Shown here piece after piece: positions 44,518 through 52,553 of a stretch of 64,000 nt of DNA (positions are counted from its first letter, which is position 1; each line of letters starts with the position of its first letter). The position numbers and the translations under genes are program-made. The DNA lies in NCBI RefSeq assembly GCF_031085175.1, contig NZ_JAVHUY010000033.1, forward strand, positions 1 through 64,000, read 5' to 3'. The notes under the pieces were generated by a model. It had not been told where the DNA came from. It saw only the letters and a program-made list of their open reading frames with translations, and made no database searches. The stretch comes from Phytohabitans maris (GTDB taxonomy: Bacteria > Actinomycetota > Actinomycetes > Mycobacteriales > Micromonosporaceae).

Positions 44518-45008
44518 CTGAACCTGCCACGCGGGCCGACCTCGACGCGGTGGCCGCCCAGCTCGGCCGCACGCCCCGCGGCACCCGGGCGGTCGCGTAC
44601 CGCTGCCCGTGCGGCCTGCCCGCCGTGGTCGAGACGCGGCCGCGGCTGGCGGACGGCACGCCGTTCCCGACGCTGTACTACCTCACCTGCCCGCGCGCCA
44701 CGGCGGCGTGCAGCCGGCTGGAGTCCGCCGGGCTGATGAAGGAGATGGAGGCGCGGCTCGCCACCGATCCCGACCTGGCCAAGCGGTACCGGGCGGCGCA
44801 CGAGGACTACCTGACCCGCCGCGAGGCGATCGAGCACGTGCCGGAGATCGAGGGCACCTCGGCGGGCGGCATGCCCGGGCGGGTCAAGTGCCTGCACGTA
44901 CACATGGGGCACGCGCTGGCGGTCGGGCTGGGCGTCAACCCGTTCGGCGACGAGGTGGTCGAGCGGGTCGGTGCCTGGTGGGCGGATGGACCATGCGTGA
45001 CGTCGTGA
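44514..45008 (+). CDS. DUF501 family protein
   Basis: 164-aa protein of unknown function found after the divIC-like gene in most actinobacteria (Rv1025 in Mycobacterium). Conserved parts are YRCPCGLPAVVETRP, LYYLTCPRATAACSRLE, and KCLHVHMGHALA with NPFGDEV. Its paired Cys and His residues could bind a metal. The GTG start overlaps the previous stop (GTGA), and its end overlaps argA by 16 bp. Confidence 0.87.
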   Translation: MTEPATRADLDAVAAQLGRTPRGTRAVAYRCPCGLPAVVETRPRLADGTPFPTLYYLTCPRATAACSRLESAGLMKEMEARLATDPDLAKRYRAAHEDYLTRREAIEHVPEIEGTSAGGMPGRVKCLHVHMGHALAVGLGVNPFGDEVVERVGAWWADGPCVTS

Positions 45009-45499
45009 TCCGCCGGGCCCGTACGGCCGACGTGCGGGCCATCCGGGACCTGATCGACACCTACAGCGGGGAACGCCGGCTGCTGAGCAAGGCGACCGTC
45101 ACGCTCTACGAGGACGTACAGGAGTTCTGGGTCGCCACCCGCGGCCCCGACGGCACGGTCGTGGGGTGCGGCGCGCTGCACGTGATGTGGGAAGACCTGG
45201 CCGAGATCCGCACGGTCGCGGTGCACCCCTCCGCGCGCGGCCTGAAGATCGGCCACGGCATCGTCACCGAGCTGATCGGTACCGCCCGCGAGCTGGGTGT
45301 CGCGCGGGTGTTCGTGCTGACGTTCGAGACGGGCTTCTTCAGCTCGTTCGGCTTCGTGGAGATCGACGGCGCACCCGTGCCACCGCCCGTCTACGAGCAG
45401 CTGCTCCGCTCGTACGACGAGGGCGTCGCCGAGTTCCTCGGCCTCGAACGGGTCAAGCCCAACACCCTCGGCAACACCCGCATGCTGCTCCATCTGTAG
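44993..45499 (+). CDS. argA: Amino-acid N-acetyltransferase ArgA
   Basis: GNAT enzyme (168 aa) making N-acetylglutamate for arginine synthesis. It matches the short actinobacterial ArgA (Rv2747 type): VIRRARTADVRAIRDLID, EDVQEFWVA, CGALHVMWEDLAEIRTVAV, and the C-terminal GVAEFLGLERVKPN. The acetyl-CoA loop lies around ARGLKIGHGIV. The ATG at 44993 is inside the DUF501 gene. Usually not found next to eno, so it has moved into this locus. Confidence 0.87.
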   Translation: MRDVVIRRARTADVRAIRDLIDTYSGERRLLSKATVTLYEDVQEFWVATRGPDGTVVGCGALHVMWEDLAEIRTVAVHPSARGLKIGHGIVTELIGTARELGVARVFVLTFETGFFSSFGFVEIDGAPVPPPVYEQLLRSYDEGVAEFLGLERVKPNTLGNTRMLLHL

Positions 45500-45517
45500 C
45501 GGATTGAGCTACCGCTA
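45497..45517 (+). terminator. Hairpin after argA
   Basis: TAGCGG-N9-CCGCTA, the TAG being the argA stop codon. Short stem, then an AT-rich stretch. A weak terminator for the eno operon, facing the convergent NUDIX gene. Confidence 0.4.
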
Positions 45518-45612
45518 ATTCGATCAAGCTGTGATCTGAGTTTCTACCGTTCGCGTTCACAGCCCGTCCGCCCGGGCCACGATCACCCGCAGCCTCACGC
45601 TCCGGGCGGTGC

Positions 45613-46170
45613 TCACGCTCCGGGCGGCGCTAGGTCTCGGCGGAGCTTGCGGACGAAGCGGCGGAAGTGCGGGTCGAAGGTCTCGCCGGCGGCCGCGATC
45701 TCCTCCGGCGTCCACCAGCGGGCCTCGCGAAACTCGTCGCTCTCCGGCACCGCCCAGCCGCGGTCGCTGGCCGCCACCCACCAGATGCTCACGTCGGTGT
45801 GCCCGGCGTCGAGGCCCACGGTCCGCGTGGCGGTGAGGAAGACCGGCCACACCTCCACCGCGACGCCCAACTCTTCGCGCGCCTCGCGCCGGGCCGTGGC
45901 GGCGGGGTGCTCGTCCGGGTCGACATGGCCACCGGGTGGCAGCCACAGGCCGGCGTTCACGTGGTCGACCAGCAGGATGTCGCCGTCGGGAGTGACCGGC
46001 ACCACGTACGACACCAGGTGCCGCGGCGGCGTCGCCGGCTTGGCGCGGCGGAAGACGTCGTCGGTCCGCTCCAGCCAGCGCAGCGTCTCTCGCTGGTGGG
46101 TCGCCTCCAGGTCGTCCAGGGGTGGGAGAGCGGCGACGATCTCGTGGACGGCGATGACCGGCGGGCGCAT
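45613..46170 (-). CDS. NUDIX hydrolase
   Basis: 185-aa pyrophosphohydrolase acting on a nucleoside-diphosphate derivative. The Nudix box is complete: GHVDPDEHPAATARRE then AREELGV. An N-terminal helical segment (~1-45, with LDDLEATHQRETLRWL) precedes the fold, as in MutT-like proteins of actinobacteria. Divergent from ppx over an 18-bp gap. Substrate not predictable. Confidence 0.88.
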   Translation of the reverse strand: MRPPVIAVHEIVAALPPLDDLEATHQRETLRWLERTDDVFRRAKPATPPRHLVSYVVPVTPDGDILLVDHVNAGLWLPPGGHVDPDEHPAATARREAREELGVAVEVWPVFLTATRTVGLDAGHTDVSIWWVAASDRGWAVPESDEFREARWWTPEEIAAAGETFDPHFRRFVRKLRRDLAPPGA

Positions 46171-46175
46171 CCGGA

Positions 46176-46181
46176 TAGGGT
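46176..46181 (+). promoter_or_regulatory. -10 box of leaderless ppx gene
   Basis: TAGGGT, seven bases, then ATG at 46189. It overlaps the start of the divergent NUDIX gene's leader. Confidence 0.55.
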
Positions 46182-46188
46182 CTCACCC

Positions 46189-47091
46189 ATGACGAGGGTG
46201 GCGGCGATCGACTGCGGGACCAACTCGATCCGGCTGCTGGTCGCCGACATCGACGAGACGCTCTCCGACGTCGTACGGCGGATGGAGATCGTCCGGCTGG
46301 GCCAGGGCGTCGACCGCACCGGCCGGCTGGCGCTGGAGGCGATCGAGCGCACCCGGGTGGCCCTCGCCTCGTACGCGGCGCAGATCCACGCGCTCGGCGC
46401 CACCCAGGTTCGGATGTGCGCCACCTCGGCGACCCGAGACGCGGCCAACGCGGCCGACTTCCGCGCCATGGTGGTCGACACGCTGGGCGTCGAGCCGGAG
46501 GTGGTGACCGGCGACGAGGAGGCGCGGCTCTCGTTCACCGGCGCGGTGCGCGGTCTGACCGCCGAGCCGCCGTACCTGGTGGTGGACATCGGCGGCGGCT
46601 CCACCGAGTTCGTGGTCGGCGGGTCCACGGTGGAGGGTGCGATCTCGGTCGACATCGGCTGCGTGCGGATGACCGAGCGGCACCTGCACAGCGACCCGCC
46701 CACAGCCGCCGAGGTCGCCGCCGCCACCGACGACATCACCGCCACGGTCGACCGGGCGCTGTCCGCCGTACCCGGCCGGGAGGCCAGGACCCTGGTGGGG
46801 CTGGCCGGCTCGGTGACGACGGTCGCGGCGATCGCGCTCGACCTGCCCGGATACGACCCGGGGCGGATCCATCACGCCGTCGTGTCCTACGACGAGGTGG
46901 CCAAGGTCACCGGCGACCTGCTCGCGATGCCCACCGCCCGGCGCCTGGAGATCCCGGTGATGCACCCGGGCCGCGCGGACGTGATCGGCGCCGGCGCGCT
47001 GGTGCTGCGCGTCATCATGGAGCGCGCCGCCATGCCCGCGGTCGTCGCCAGCGAACATGACATCCTCGACGGCATAGCGTGGAGCCTGTAG
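46189..47091 (+). CDS. ppx: Exopolyphosphatase/pppGpp phosphohydrolase family
   Basis: Ppx/GppA-family phosphatase (300 aa), the short actinobacterial form (Rv1026-like) acting on polyphosphate ends or pppGpp. ASKHA-fold marks: AIDCGTNSIRLLVAD (phosphate 1), CATSATRDAAN, and DIGGGSTEFV (phosphate 2). The catalytic Glu lies before GDEEARLSF. The start at 46189 follows from the leaderless promoter; the longer upstream frame is a shadow of the NUDIX gene. Confidence 0.92.
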   Translation: MTRVAAIDCGTNSIRLLVADIDETLSDVVRRMEIVRLGQGVDRTGRLALEAIERTRVALASYAAQIHALGATQVRMCATSATRDAANAADFRAMVVDTLGVEPEVVTGDEEARLSFTGAVRGLTAEPPYLVVDIGGGSTEFVVGGSTVEGAISVDIGCVRMTERHLHSDPPTAAEVAAATDDITATVDRALSAVPGREARTLVGLAGSVTTVAAIALDLPGYDPGRIHHAVVSYDEVAKVTGDLLAMPTARRLEIPVMHPGRADVIGAGALVLRVIMERAAMPAVVASEHDILDGIAWSL

Positions 47092-47126
47092 TTGTAGCGA
47101 CAGTATGAGAGCAGTATGGTTTTCAT
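47092..47126 (+). promoter_or_regulatory. Promoter and candidate operator of RHH/Doc pair
   Basis: TTGTAG-N17-TATGGT, then six bases to the ATG at 47127 (leaderless). Two direct CAGTATG repeats (47101-47107 and 47112-47118) lie across the -10 region, a typical place for autoregulation by a ribbon-helix-helix antitoxin. Confidence 0.55.
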
Positions 47127-47330
47127 ATGGTGACCACGGTGAACCTGCCCGACGAGCTACACGCCGCGCTTAAGCGAGTCGCTGACGATGAGCACCGGTC
47201 GATGAACGCGACCATCCTCGTCGCCGTGGAACGGTACGTGGCCGACCGCAGCCACCGCTCGCGGGTCCGCGAGCTCGCCACCGACGTTGCTCGTCGTCAC
47301 GCCGAGTTGCTGGATCGTCTGGGCAAGTGA
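47127..47330 (+). CDS. Ribbon-helix-helix antitoxin
   Basis: 67-aa CopG/Arc-like protein: short beta strand TTVNLPDELHAAL, then two helices (HRSMNATILVAVERYV) and a basic C-terminus likely to hold the toxin-binding part. It would repress its own promoter and neutralise the Doc toxin downstream. Overlaps the toxin gene by 4 bp (GTGA). RHH antitoxins are less common with Doc than Phd types. Confidence 0.85.
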   Translation: MVTTVNLPDELHAALKRVADDEHRSMNATILVAVERYVADRSHRSRVRELATDVARRHAELLDRLGK

Positions 47331-47704
47331 CCGAGTATCTGGACATTGACGATCTCATCGAAATCGCGGCGATCGTGCTGGGAACGCCGCCGCTCGTCCG
47401 CGACTACGGATTACTATCCTCGGCCGCGTCGCGGCCGGGGACGATCGCTTTTGGCCATGAGGCATACCCGGATCTCTGGGGTAAGGCGGGTGCGCTGCTC
47501 CACTCCCTGTGCATGAACCACGCGCTCGTTGACGGAAACAAACGCCTCGCGTGGGCGTCGACCGTGGTGTTCCTCGGGCTCAACAACGTCGCCGTGCGGG
47601 ATGTGGATGTCGACGTGGCCGAGGAGTTCGTTCTGGCGGTGGCCGGCGGGGCCTTGTCGGAGGTTCCGGACATCGCACGCGAGCTGCGCAAGCTGTACCT
47701 GTAA
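47327..47704 (+). CDS. Doc/Fic family toxin
   Basis: 125-aa Death-on-curing toxin, which in the known case phosphorylates EF-Tu. Active-site motif HALVDGNKRLAW with His at ~65 (Hx[FL]xDGNKR, Doc form). Length and short helices fit Doc. Coupled to the RHH antitoxin. Only 9 bp separate its end from a convergent gene. Confidence 0.88.
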   Translation: MTEYLDIDDLIEIAAIVLGTPPLVRDYGLLSSAASRPGTIAFGHEAYPDLWGKAGALLHSLCMNHALVDGNKRLAWASTVVFLGLNNVAVRDVDVDVAEEFVLAVAGGALSEVPDIARELRKLYL

Positions 47705-47713
47705 GGCGGGTGT

Positions 47714-48142
47714 TCAGCCGGTGCGGCGGAGCTCGGCGCGGGACTGCTCGCGCGGCTCGGACTCGTCGCGTGACCACCACCACGCGTAGCTGATCGCGCC
47801 CGGCTGCGGCAGGCGCAGGATGATGCGCGCCACCAGCGGCCCCTCGTACGCCGTGAACTCGCCCGGCTTGGTCTGCGTGAAGCGCACCACCCCGGGCAGC
47901 TCCAGGCAGGCCACGTGCAGCTCGAGCCGGCCCGCCTCGCCGGCCACCAGCACCGTGTGCTCGACGTGCTGCAGGCCGTTGTGGTCGTTGGTGGCCTCGT
48001 AGTCGAGGGTGACCGCGCGGCCGCGGACGACCGACGACACCGCCATCCGGGCCACGAAGGGCCCGCTCTCGGGGCCGTCGCCGCGCCCACGGTAGACGCC
48101 GCTGGCATTTGCCAAGCGCCCCAACACATCCTCGGCCTGCAC
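47714..48142 (-). CDS. Hypothetical protein
   Basis: 142-aa soluble protein, predicted beta-rich (alternating LDYEATND, HVEHTVLVAG, LELHVACLELPG strands) and possibly a FABP/lipocalin-like barrel. I recognise no family and no catalytic motif. The GTG start is six bases from TAGTGT on the minus strand (leaderless). Divergent from the PadR operon and convergent with doc. Confidence 0.7.
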   Translation of the reverse strand: MQAEDVLGRLANASGVYRGRGDGPESGPFVARMAVSSVVRGRAVTLDYEATNDHNGLQHVEHTVLVAGEAGRLELHVACLELPGVVRFTQTKPGEFTAYEGPLVARIILRLPQPGAISYAWWWSRDESEPREQSRAELRRTG

Positions 48143-48148
48143 GGCGAC

Positions 48149-48154
48149 ACACTA
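48149..48154 (-). promoter_or_regulatory. -10 box of leaderless hypothetical gene
   Basis: Minus strand TAGTGT, six bases, then GTG at 48142. Confidence 0.5.
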
Positions 48155-48178
48155 GCCTCTCGCGGCACTACTGCGGTC

Positions 48179-48214
48179 TTGACACTACTCTGGAGTGCGG
48201 AGTAGTTTCCGTCC
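48179..48214 (+). promoter_or_regulatory. PadR promoter with overlapping operator
   Basis: TTGACA (48179-48184), 18 bases, TAGTTT (48203-48208), six bases, GTG. An inverted repeat ACTACTC-N9-GAGTAGT (48184-48206) fills the spacer and overlaps both boxes, so binding there would block RNA polymerase. This fits autorepression by the PadR protein encoded next. Confidence 0.7.
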
Positions 48215-48547
48215 GTGGATACCACGCAGTTGCTCAAGGGTGTGCTGGATCTCGCGGTCCTCGCCGTCCTCAAAGAGGAGGATGGGTACGGCTACGACAT
48301 CCTGCGCCGCCTCCGCGCGGCCGGTCTCGGCGACGTCGGCGACGCCTCGGTCTACGGCACGCTGCGCCGGCTCTTCCAGGCTGGCTGCCTGACGGCGTAC
48401 GTGGTGCCGAGCGAGGAGGGCCCACACCGCAAGTACTACGCGCTGAACGAGATCGGTCGCGACCAGTTGCAGCGCTCCGGCAAGGTGTGGCGCACGTTCG
48501 CATCCACTATGGACACTCTGCTCGCGGATCGGGGGATGGTGGCGTGA
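48215..48547 (+). CDS. PadR family transcriptional regulator
   Basis: 110-aa regulator. N-terminal winged helix (KGVLDLAVLAVLKEEDGYGYDIL, in two parts, then SVYGTLRRLFQAGCL) and a short C-terminal dimerisation helix, the small PadR-s2 form. Expected to bind the inverted repeat in its own promoter and to be relieved by a small ligand. Coupled by GTGA to a HAAS-domain membrane protein, the usual partner. Confidence 0.92.
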   Translation: MDTTQLLKGVLDLAVLAVLKEEDGYGYDILRRLRAAGLGDVGDASVYGTLRRLFQAGCLTAYVVPSEEGPHRKYYALNEIGRDQLQRSGKVWRTFASTMDTLLADRGMVA

Positions 48548-49524
48548 ACGAGGTCGCCGACTACGTGGCACAGGTGCGCACCGCGCTCGCCGACCTGCCA
48601 CCAGCCATCCGTGACGAGCTGCTCGACGACCTCCCGGAGCACCTGGCCGAGGTCGCCGCCGAGGGCGAGGGGTCGCTCACCGAGCGGCTGGGGCCGCCCA
48701 CCGCCTACGCCGCCGAGCTTCGGGCCGCCGCCGGCGCCCCCGCGGGCCGTGGCCGGATGCCGGCCATGGACGCCCGGCTGCACGACGTCGTGGTCCAGGC
48801 CCGCGCCCGGCTCCAGGCCGCCGACGCCAAGACCGGACCCCTCATCGGGTACGAGAAGACGAGTGACTTCCTTCGCCTACTGCGACCCGCATGGTGGGTC
48901 CTCCGTGGCTACCTCGCGGCGATGGCGGTCGCCTATCTGTTGAGCAATGGCCCGATCGGGTTGCTGCCCCGCTTCGAGATGGGCGACAGCACGGTGGCCG
49001 GTGTGGTGGCGCTGGTGCTCTTCGTGATCGTGTCGATCTGGCTCGGTCGCCGGGGAAGCCGCCTGCCCCGGGTGCCCCGGCTGGTCCTCTGGGCCGGCAT
49101 CGCCCTGCTGATGCTGCCGGCGGCGGTCAGCCTCTTCGAGGCCGACGAGGACGCGGTGCGCGAGCCATATCAAGGCGTCTCCGAGACTTACAACGACGTC
49201 GGCTCGGTCTACGTCTACGACGAGCAGGGCCGCCCGCTGGTCAACGCGCGCGTCTTCGACCAGTTCGGCAATCTGGTCCAGCCCGGCGTCTGGTGGTGTC
49301 CCAACGAAGGTGGCGGGATGACCACGGAAGTCTTCCCGACATGCGCCAACCCGCAACCCGTCAACTGGCAACCCGCCTACGTCCCGCCCCCGCCGGCGCG
49401 GGGCATCCCGCAGAGCCCGAGCCCGGCACCGGAGCCGACCGCGTCGCCGGAGCCCGCGCCGGCTCCGACCGGCACGCCACAGCCCTCGGCCACCCCTACG
49501 CCGGCGCCGACCGCGACCGGATAG
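48544..49524 (+). CDS. HAAS (DUF1700-like) membrane protein
   Basis: 326-aa protein. The N-terminal ~70 residues form the HAAS domain (YVAQVRTALADLPPAIRDEL), which pairs with PadR regulators. About three membrane segments follow (~125-215), then an outer domain with YVYDEQGRPLVNARVFDQFGN and a Pro/Ser/Thr tail. The GTG start at 48544 overlaps the PadR stop; earlier in-frame sequence is PadR shadow. It may sense envelope state and pass it to PadR. Confidence 0.83.
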   Translation: MNEVADYVAQVRTALADLPPAIRDELLDDLPEHLAEVAAEGEGSLTERLGPPTAYAAELRAAAGAPAGRGRMPAMDARLHDVVVQARARLQAADAKTGPLIGYEKTSDFLRLLRPAWWVLRGYLAAMAVAYLLSNGPIGLLPRFEMGDSTVAGVVALVLFVIVSIWLGRRGSRLPRVPRLVLWAGIALLMLPAAVSLFEADEDAVREPYQGVSETYNDVGSVYVYDEQGRPLVNARVFDQFGNLVQPGVWWCPNEGGGMTTEVFPTCANPQPVNWQPAYVPPPPARGIPQSPSPAPEPTASPEPAPAPTGTPQPSATPTPAPTATG

Positions 49525-49610
49525 GCGCGGTCCGTGACCGGGGTGGCGGTGGACGGGGCGGCTCGCTAGGTTGCCACCGGCCGACTCGTGCACACCTTGG
49601 AGGACCCGCC

Positions 49611-50045
49611 GTGACCGACCAGCAAGCCGCGCCACCGGCCGAGGAAGAGGGCGTCGCGCCAGCACCGGAGAAGAGGGGCGGCGCGAGCAAGGTGATCATC
49701 GGTGTCGTGGGCGTGCTCGCGATCGTGGTCCTCGCGGTGGTCGCCGTCGTCGTGGTGCGCAACGTGCTCTCCGTCGACGACCCGACGCAGGACGCCAAGG
49801 CCGACGACTGCCTCGCCAACCTGCCGCAGGCCACGGCCGGCCAGGAGACCAGCGTCACCGACGCCAAGGTGGTGGCCTGCGACTCGGCCGACGCCAAGTA
49901 CGCGGTGGTGGGCCGGGTCGACGACGTCTCGGCGGCGCAGGCCTCGGTCGACGAGGTCTGCGCGGCGTACGCGGAGACGACGATGCGCTTCTACGCGATT
50001 CCGGCCGGCGGCCAGGGTTACGTGCTCTGCCTGAAGCCCGCCTGA
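49611..50045 (+). CDS. Single-pass membrane protein, LppU/SCO3897-like
   Basis: 144-aa protein: acidic Pro/Glu cytoplasmic N-terminus, one membrane segment (~29-50), and an outer domain with Cys residues in CLANLP, VVACDS, VCAAYA and VLCLKP, likely two disulfides. GTG start with TTGGAGG upstream. The outer domain resembles the LppU family of actinobacterial surface proteins, function unknown. Confidence 0.75.
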   Translation: MTDQQAAPPAEEEGVAPAPEKRGGASKVIIGVVGVLAIVVLAVVAVVVVRNVLSVDDPTQDAKADDCLANLPQATAGQETSVTDAKVVACDSADAKYAVVGRVDDVSAAQASVDEVCAAYAETTMRFYAIPAGGQGYVLCLKPA

Positions 50046-50209
50046 TCATCTTTCCCCAGCGACAGCGGGGCGTACACAGCGCGACAGGGAGGTGTACGCC
50101 ACGCCGCCGTTGTCTTTCCCCAGCCCGGTACGGCATGGCAGGCTACGCGCACCGCAAGAACGCCACTGTGCGACCAGCCAACGATGACTGACCGGCAGGA
50201 GGACGGCCC

Positions 50210-50893
50210 ATGGGCGAGATGGTTAGCTACCAGAGCAATGGCGGGAGCAGTGAGGGATATCTCGCCCTGCCGTCCGCCCCGGGCGCTTCAGCCGTCGTGG
50301 TGATCCAGGAGTACTGGGGGCTGGTGCCGCACATCATCTCGCTCACCGAGCGGTTCGCCGAGGCGGGTTTCGTGGCGCTGGCGCCCGACCTCTACCACGG
50401 CAAGCACACCACTGAGCCGGACGAGGCCGGCAAGCTCATCATGGGCCTCGCGATGGACCAGGCCGCCAAAGACATCGCCGGCGCCGCGGCGTACCTCGCC
50501 GGGCGGCCGGAGACCGGCGGCAAGGTGGGAGCGGTCGGCTTCTGCGCCGGCGGCAGCCTCGCGCTCTGGTCGGCCACGCTCTCGACCGAGATCGTGGCTA
50601 CGGTCGGCTTCTACCCGGTGCTCCCCTGGGAGCGGATGCGCCCGGACTGGTCGGGCTACGCCGGAAAGTCGGCGGCCATCCACTGCTCCGAGGCCGACGG
50701 CACCTCGGCGGCCGAGGGTGTGCAGCTGGCCCGGCGCTCGGTCGAGGCGGCCGGCGGCGACTGCGTCCTGTACGACTACCCCGGCACCAAGCACGCCTTC
50801 TTCAACGACGACCGGCCCGAGGTCTTCGACCGGGAGGCGGCCGCCACCTCGTGGGCCCGCACGCTCGACTTCTTCCGTACCAAGCTTGGCTGA
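50210..50893 (+). CDS. Dienelactone hydrolase family protein
   Basis: 227-aa alpha/beta hydrolase. The nucleophile is Cys in [10 protein letters not shown] (~107), as in true dienelactone hydrolases; the acid is the Asp in HCSEADGT and the base is His in [18 protein letters not shown] precedes the ATG. It could hydrolyse dienelactones in aromatic degradation, but no other genes of that pathway are here. Confidence 0.9.
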   Translation: MGEMVSYQSNGGSSEGYLALPSAPGASAVVVIQEYWGLVPHIISLTERFAEAGFVALAPDLYHGKHTTEPDEAGKLIMGLAMDQAAKDIAGAAAYLAGRPETGGKVGAVGFCAGGSLALWSATLSTEIVATVGFYPVLPWERMRPDWSGYAGKSAAIHCSEADGTSAAEGVQLARRSVEAAGGDCVLYDYPGTKHAFFNDDRPEVFDREAAATSWARTLDFFRTKLG

Positions 50894-50928
50894 CCGCCAT
50901 AAGCCGAGTAACCCGTACCCCCGATGAG

Positions 50929-51642
50929 GTGGCCGACCACGCGCGGCGGTCGGCCACGCTCGCGGACCTCGACGCCGCCGTCTCGGACTGCTTCGCCTGC
51001 CCGCGGCTGGTGAGCTGGCGCGAGGAGGTCGCCGCGACAAAGCGGGCGTCCTTTCGCGACCAGGTGTACTGGGGCCGGCCGGTGCCCGGCTTCGGCGCGG
51101 GCGACGCCCGGCTCGCGATCCTCGGCCTGGCGCCCGCCGCCCACGGTGGCAACCGCACCGGCCGGATCTTCACCGGCGACCGCTCCGGCGACGTGCTCTT
51201 CGCCGCGCTGCACCGGGCCGGCCTCGCCAACCAGGCCACCAGCGTCTCCCGCGACGACGGGCTGGCGCTGCGCGACACCCGCATCTTCGCCGCCGTGCGC
51301 TGCGCGCCGCCGGACAACAAACCCACCCCCGGCGAACGGGACACCTGCGCGCCGTGGCTGCACCGCGAGGTCGAGCTGGTCAAACCCACGCTGCGGGTGG
51401 TGGTCGCGCTGGGCGCGTTCGCCTGGGCCGCGTGGTGGCCGACCATGGCCGTCGGGTACGGGGTGCGCCCGCCCACGCCCCGCCCGGCGTTCGGGCACGG
51501 GGCCCGGTGGAGCGGCGACGGCGTGCCGACGCTGCTCGGTTGTTACCACGTCAGCCAGCAGAACACCTTTACCGGGCGGCTCACACCCGCGATGCTGGAC
51601 GATGTGTTCGCCGCCGCGAAGCACCTCGCGGGGTTGGCCTGA
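50929..51642 (+). CDS. Family 5 uracil-DNA glycosylase (UdgB type)
   Basis: Base-excision repair enzyme (237 aa) removing uracil and related bases. Motif A is [19 protein letters not shown], with the family-5 replacement of the catalytic Asp/Asn. Motif B is [14 protein letters not shown]. Iron-sulfur Cys residues lie in [19 protein letters not shown] and the motif-B Cys. The start is uncertain: I chose the GTG at 50929, giving the usual N-terminus length; a GTG at 50851 would overlap the previous gene. Confidence 0.83.
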   Translation: MADHARRSATLADLDAAVSDCFACPRLVSWREEVAATKRASFRDQVYWGRPVPGFGAGDARLAILGLAPAAHGGNRTGRIFTGDRSGDVLFAALHRAGLANQATSVSRDDGLALRDTRIFAAVRCAPPDNKPTPGERDTCAPWLHREVELVKPTLRVVVALGAFAWAAWWPTMAVGYGVRPPTPRPAFGHGARWSGDGVPTLLGCYHVSQQNTFTGRLTPAMLDDVFAAAKHLAGLA

Positions 51643-51701
51643 GACCGGGCGGTACGGTTACAGGCACGCCCGACGATTGACATTCCGGACATAACGCTGA
51701 G

Positions 51702-52397
51702 ATGACTCCTGGTTCGCTGCGCAGATGGTGGCCACTGGCCGCGGTCGTCCTGCTGCTCGCCCTCGCGGCCGTCGCCGCCGCGCACTCCTCGCCGCAGATC
51801 GGGCGGGTCGACGAGCCGCCGGTCGACGCCCCCGCGCGCCAGTTCGAGGAGCGGGAGGTGCCGCCGACTCCCCAGCCCGGTGACATCGTCGCCGCCGACC
51901 CGACCGAGGTGCCCGGCTGGCTCGGCACGGTCGCGCTGGTCATCGGCGCCGCCGTCCTCGCCGTACTCCTCGGGGTGATGGTCTGGACCCTCGCCCGTGA
52001 GGTGGGGCGCCGGCGCTGGCGCGGCAAGATGCCACCGCGCCAGCTGAGCCGCACCGCGAGCGCCGAGGAGGTCGTCGCCGCGCTCGACGCCGGCCTCGTC
52101 GACCTCTCGGACGCCGACCTCGACCCGCGGCGCGCGGTGATCGCCTGCTGGCTGCGGCTGGAGCAGGCGGCGGCCGCGGCCGGCACCCCGCGCCAGGCTG
52201 CCGACACCCCCACCGACCTGGTCACCCGGCTGCTCGGCGAGCACAACGTCAGCCGGGACGTGCTGGCCCGCTTCGCCGACGTCTACCGCGAGGCGCGGTA
52301 TGCCACGCACACCGTCGACGAGCGGATGCGCGAGCAGGCCCGCGCCGCCCTCCAGCGCCTCCGCGCCGAGCTGACCACGGAGGTGGCCCGGCCGTGA
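51702..52397 (+). CDS. DUF4129 domain membrane protein
   Basis: 231-aa protein with an N-terminal membrane anchor (~8-27), an outer segment, a second membrane segment (~75-97) and a cytoplasmic DUF4129 domain (EEVVAALDAGLVDLSDAD, ACWLRLEQ, DTPTDLVTRLL). First gene of a five-gene operon with MoxR and DUF58. In related systems these act in membrane-protein maturation or envelope assembly. Its TGA starts a tandem pair of 80-bp cassettes. Confidence 0.83.
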   Translation: MTPGSLRRWWPLAAVVLLLALAAVAAAHSSPQIGRVDEPPVDAPARQFEEREVPPTPQPGDIVAADPTEVPGWLGTVALVIGAAVLAVLLGVMVWTLAREVGRRRWRGKMPPRQLSRTASAEEVVAALDAGLVDLSDADLDPRRAVIACWLRLEQAAAAAGTPRQAADTPTDLVTRLLGEHNVSRDVLARFADVYREARYATHTVDERMREQARAALQRLRAELTTEVARP

Positions 52398-52472
52398 GTG
52401 AGCGGAGTGAGCGAACCATTGGGTTCAGGGCGGTTGGAGCCTCGCGGCCGCCCGCAGCGAAGCGAGGACGGC
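52393..52472 (+). repeat. 80-bp micro-ORF junction cassette, copy 2
   Basis: Encodes a 27-codon ORF (52394-52477) starting MSERSERTI and ending PPAAKRGRP. Its GTG overlaps the stop of the DUF4129 gene (GTGA). Compared with the copy at 24991, codons 4-6 use different synonyms (CGG AGT GAG against CGC AGC GAA) for the same Arg-Ser-Glu. GAGGACGG near the end provides a ribosome site for the next unit. Confidence 0.85.
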
Positions 52473-52552
52473 CGTGAGCGAGCGGAGTGAGCGAACCATT
52501 GGGTTCAGGGCGGTTGGAGCCTCGCGGCCGCCCGCAGCGAAGCGAGGACGGC
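52473..52552 (+). repeat. 80-bp micro-ORF junction cassette, copy 3
   Basis: Near-identical tandem duplicate of copy 2 (one visible difference, AGC for AGT in codon 2). Its ORF runs 52474-52557, and its TGA overlaps the GTG of the next gene. The chain DUF4129, unit, unit, next gene is thus joined by three GTGA overlaps. Confidence 0.85.
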
Positions 52553-52553
52553 C

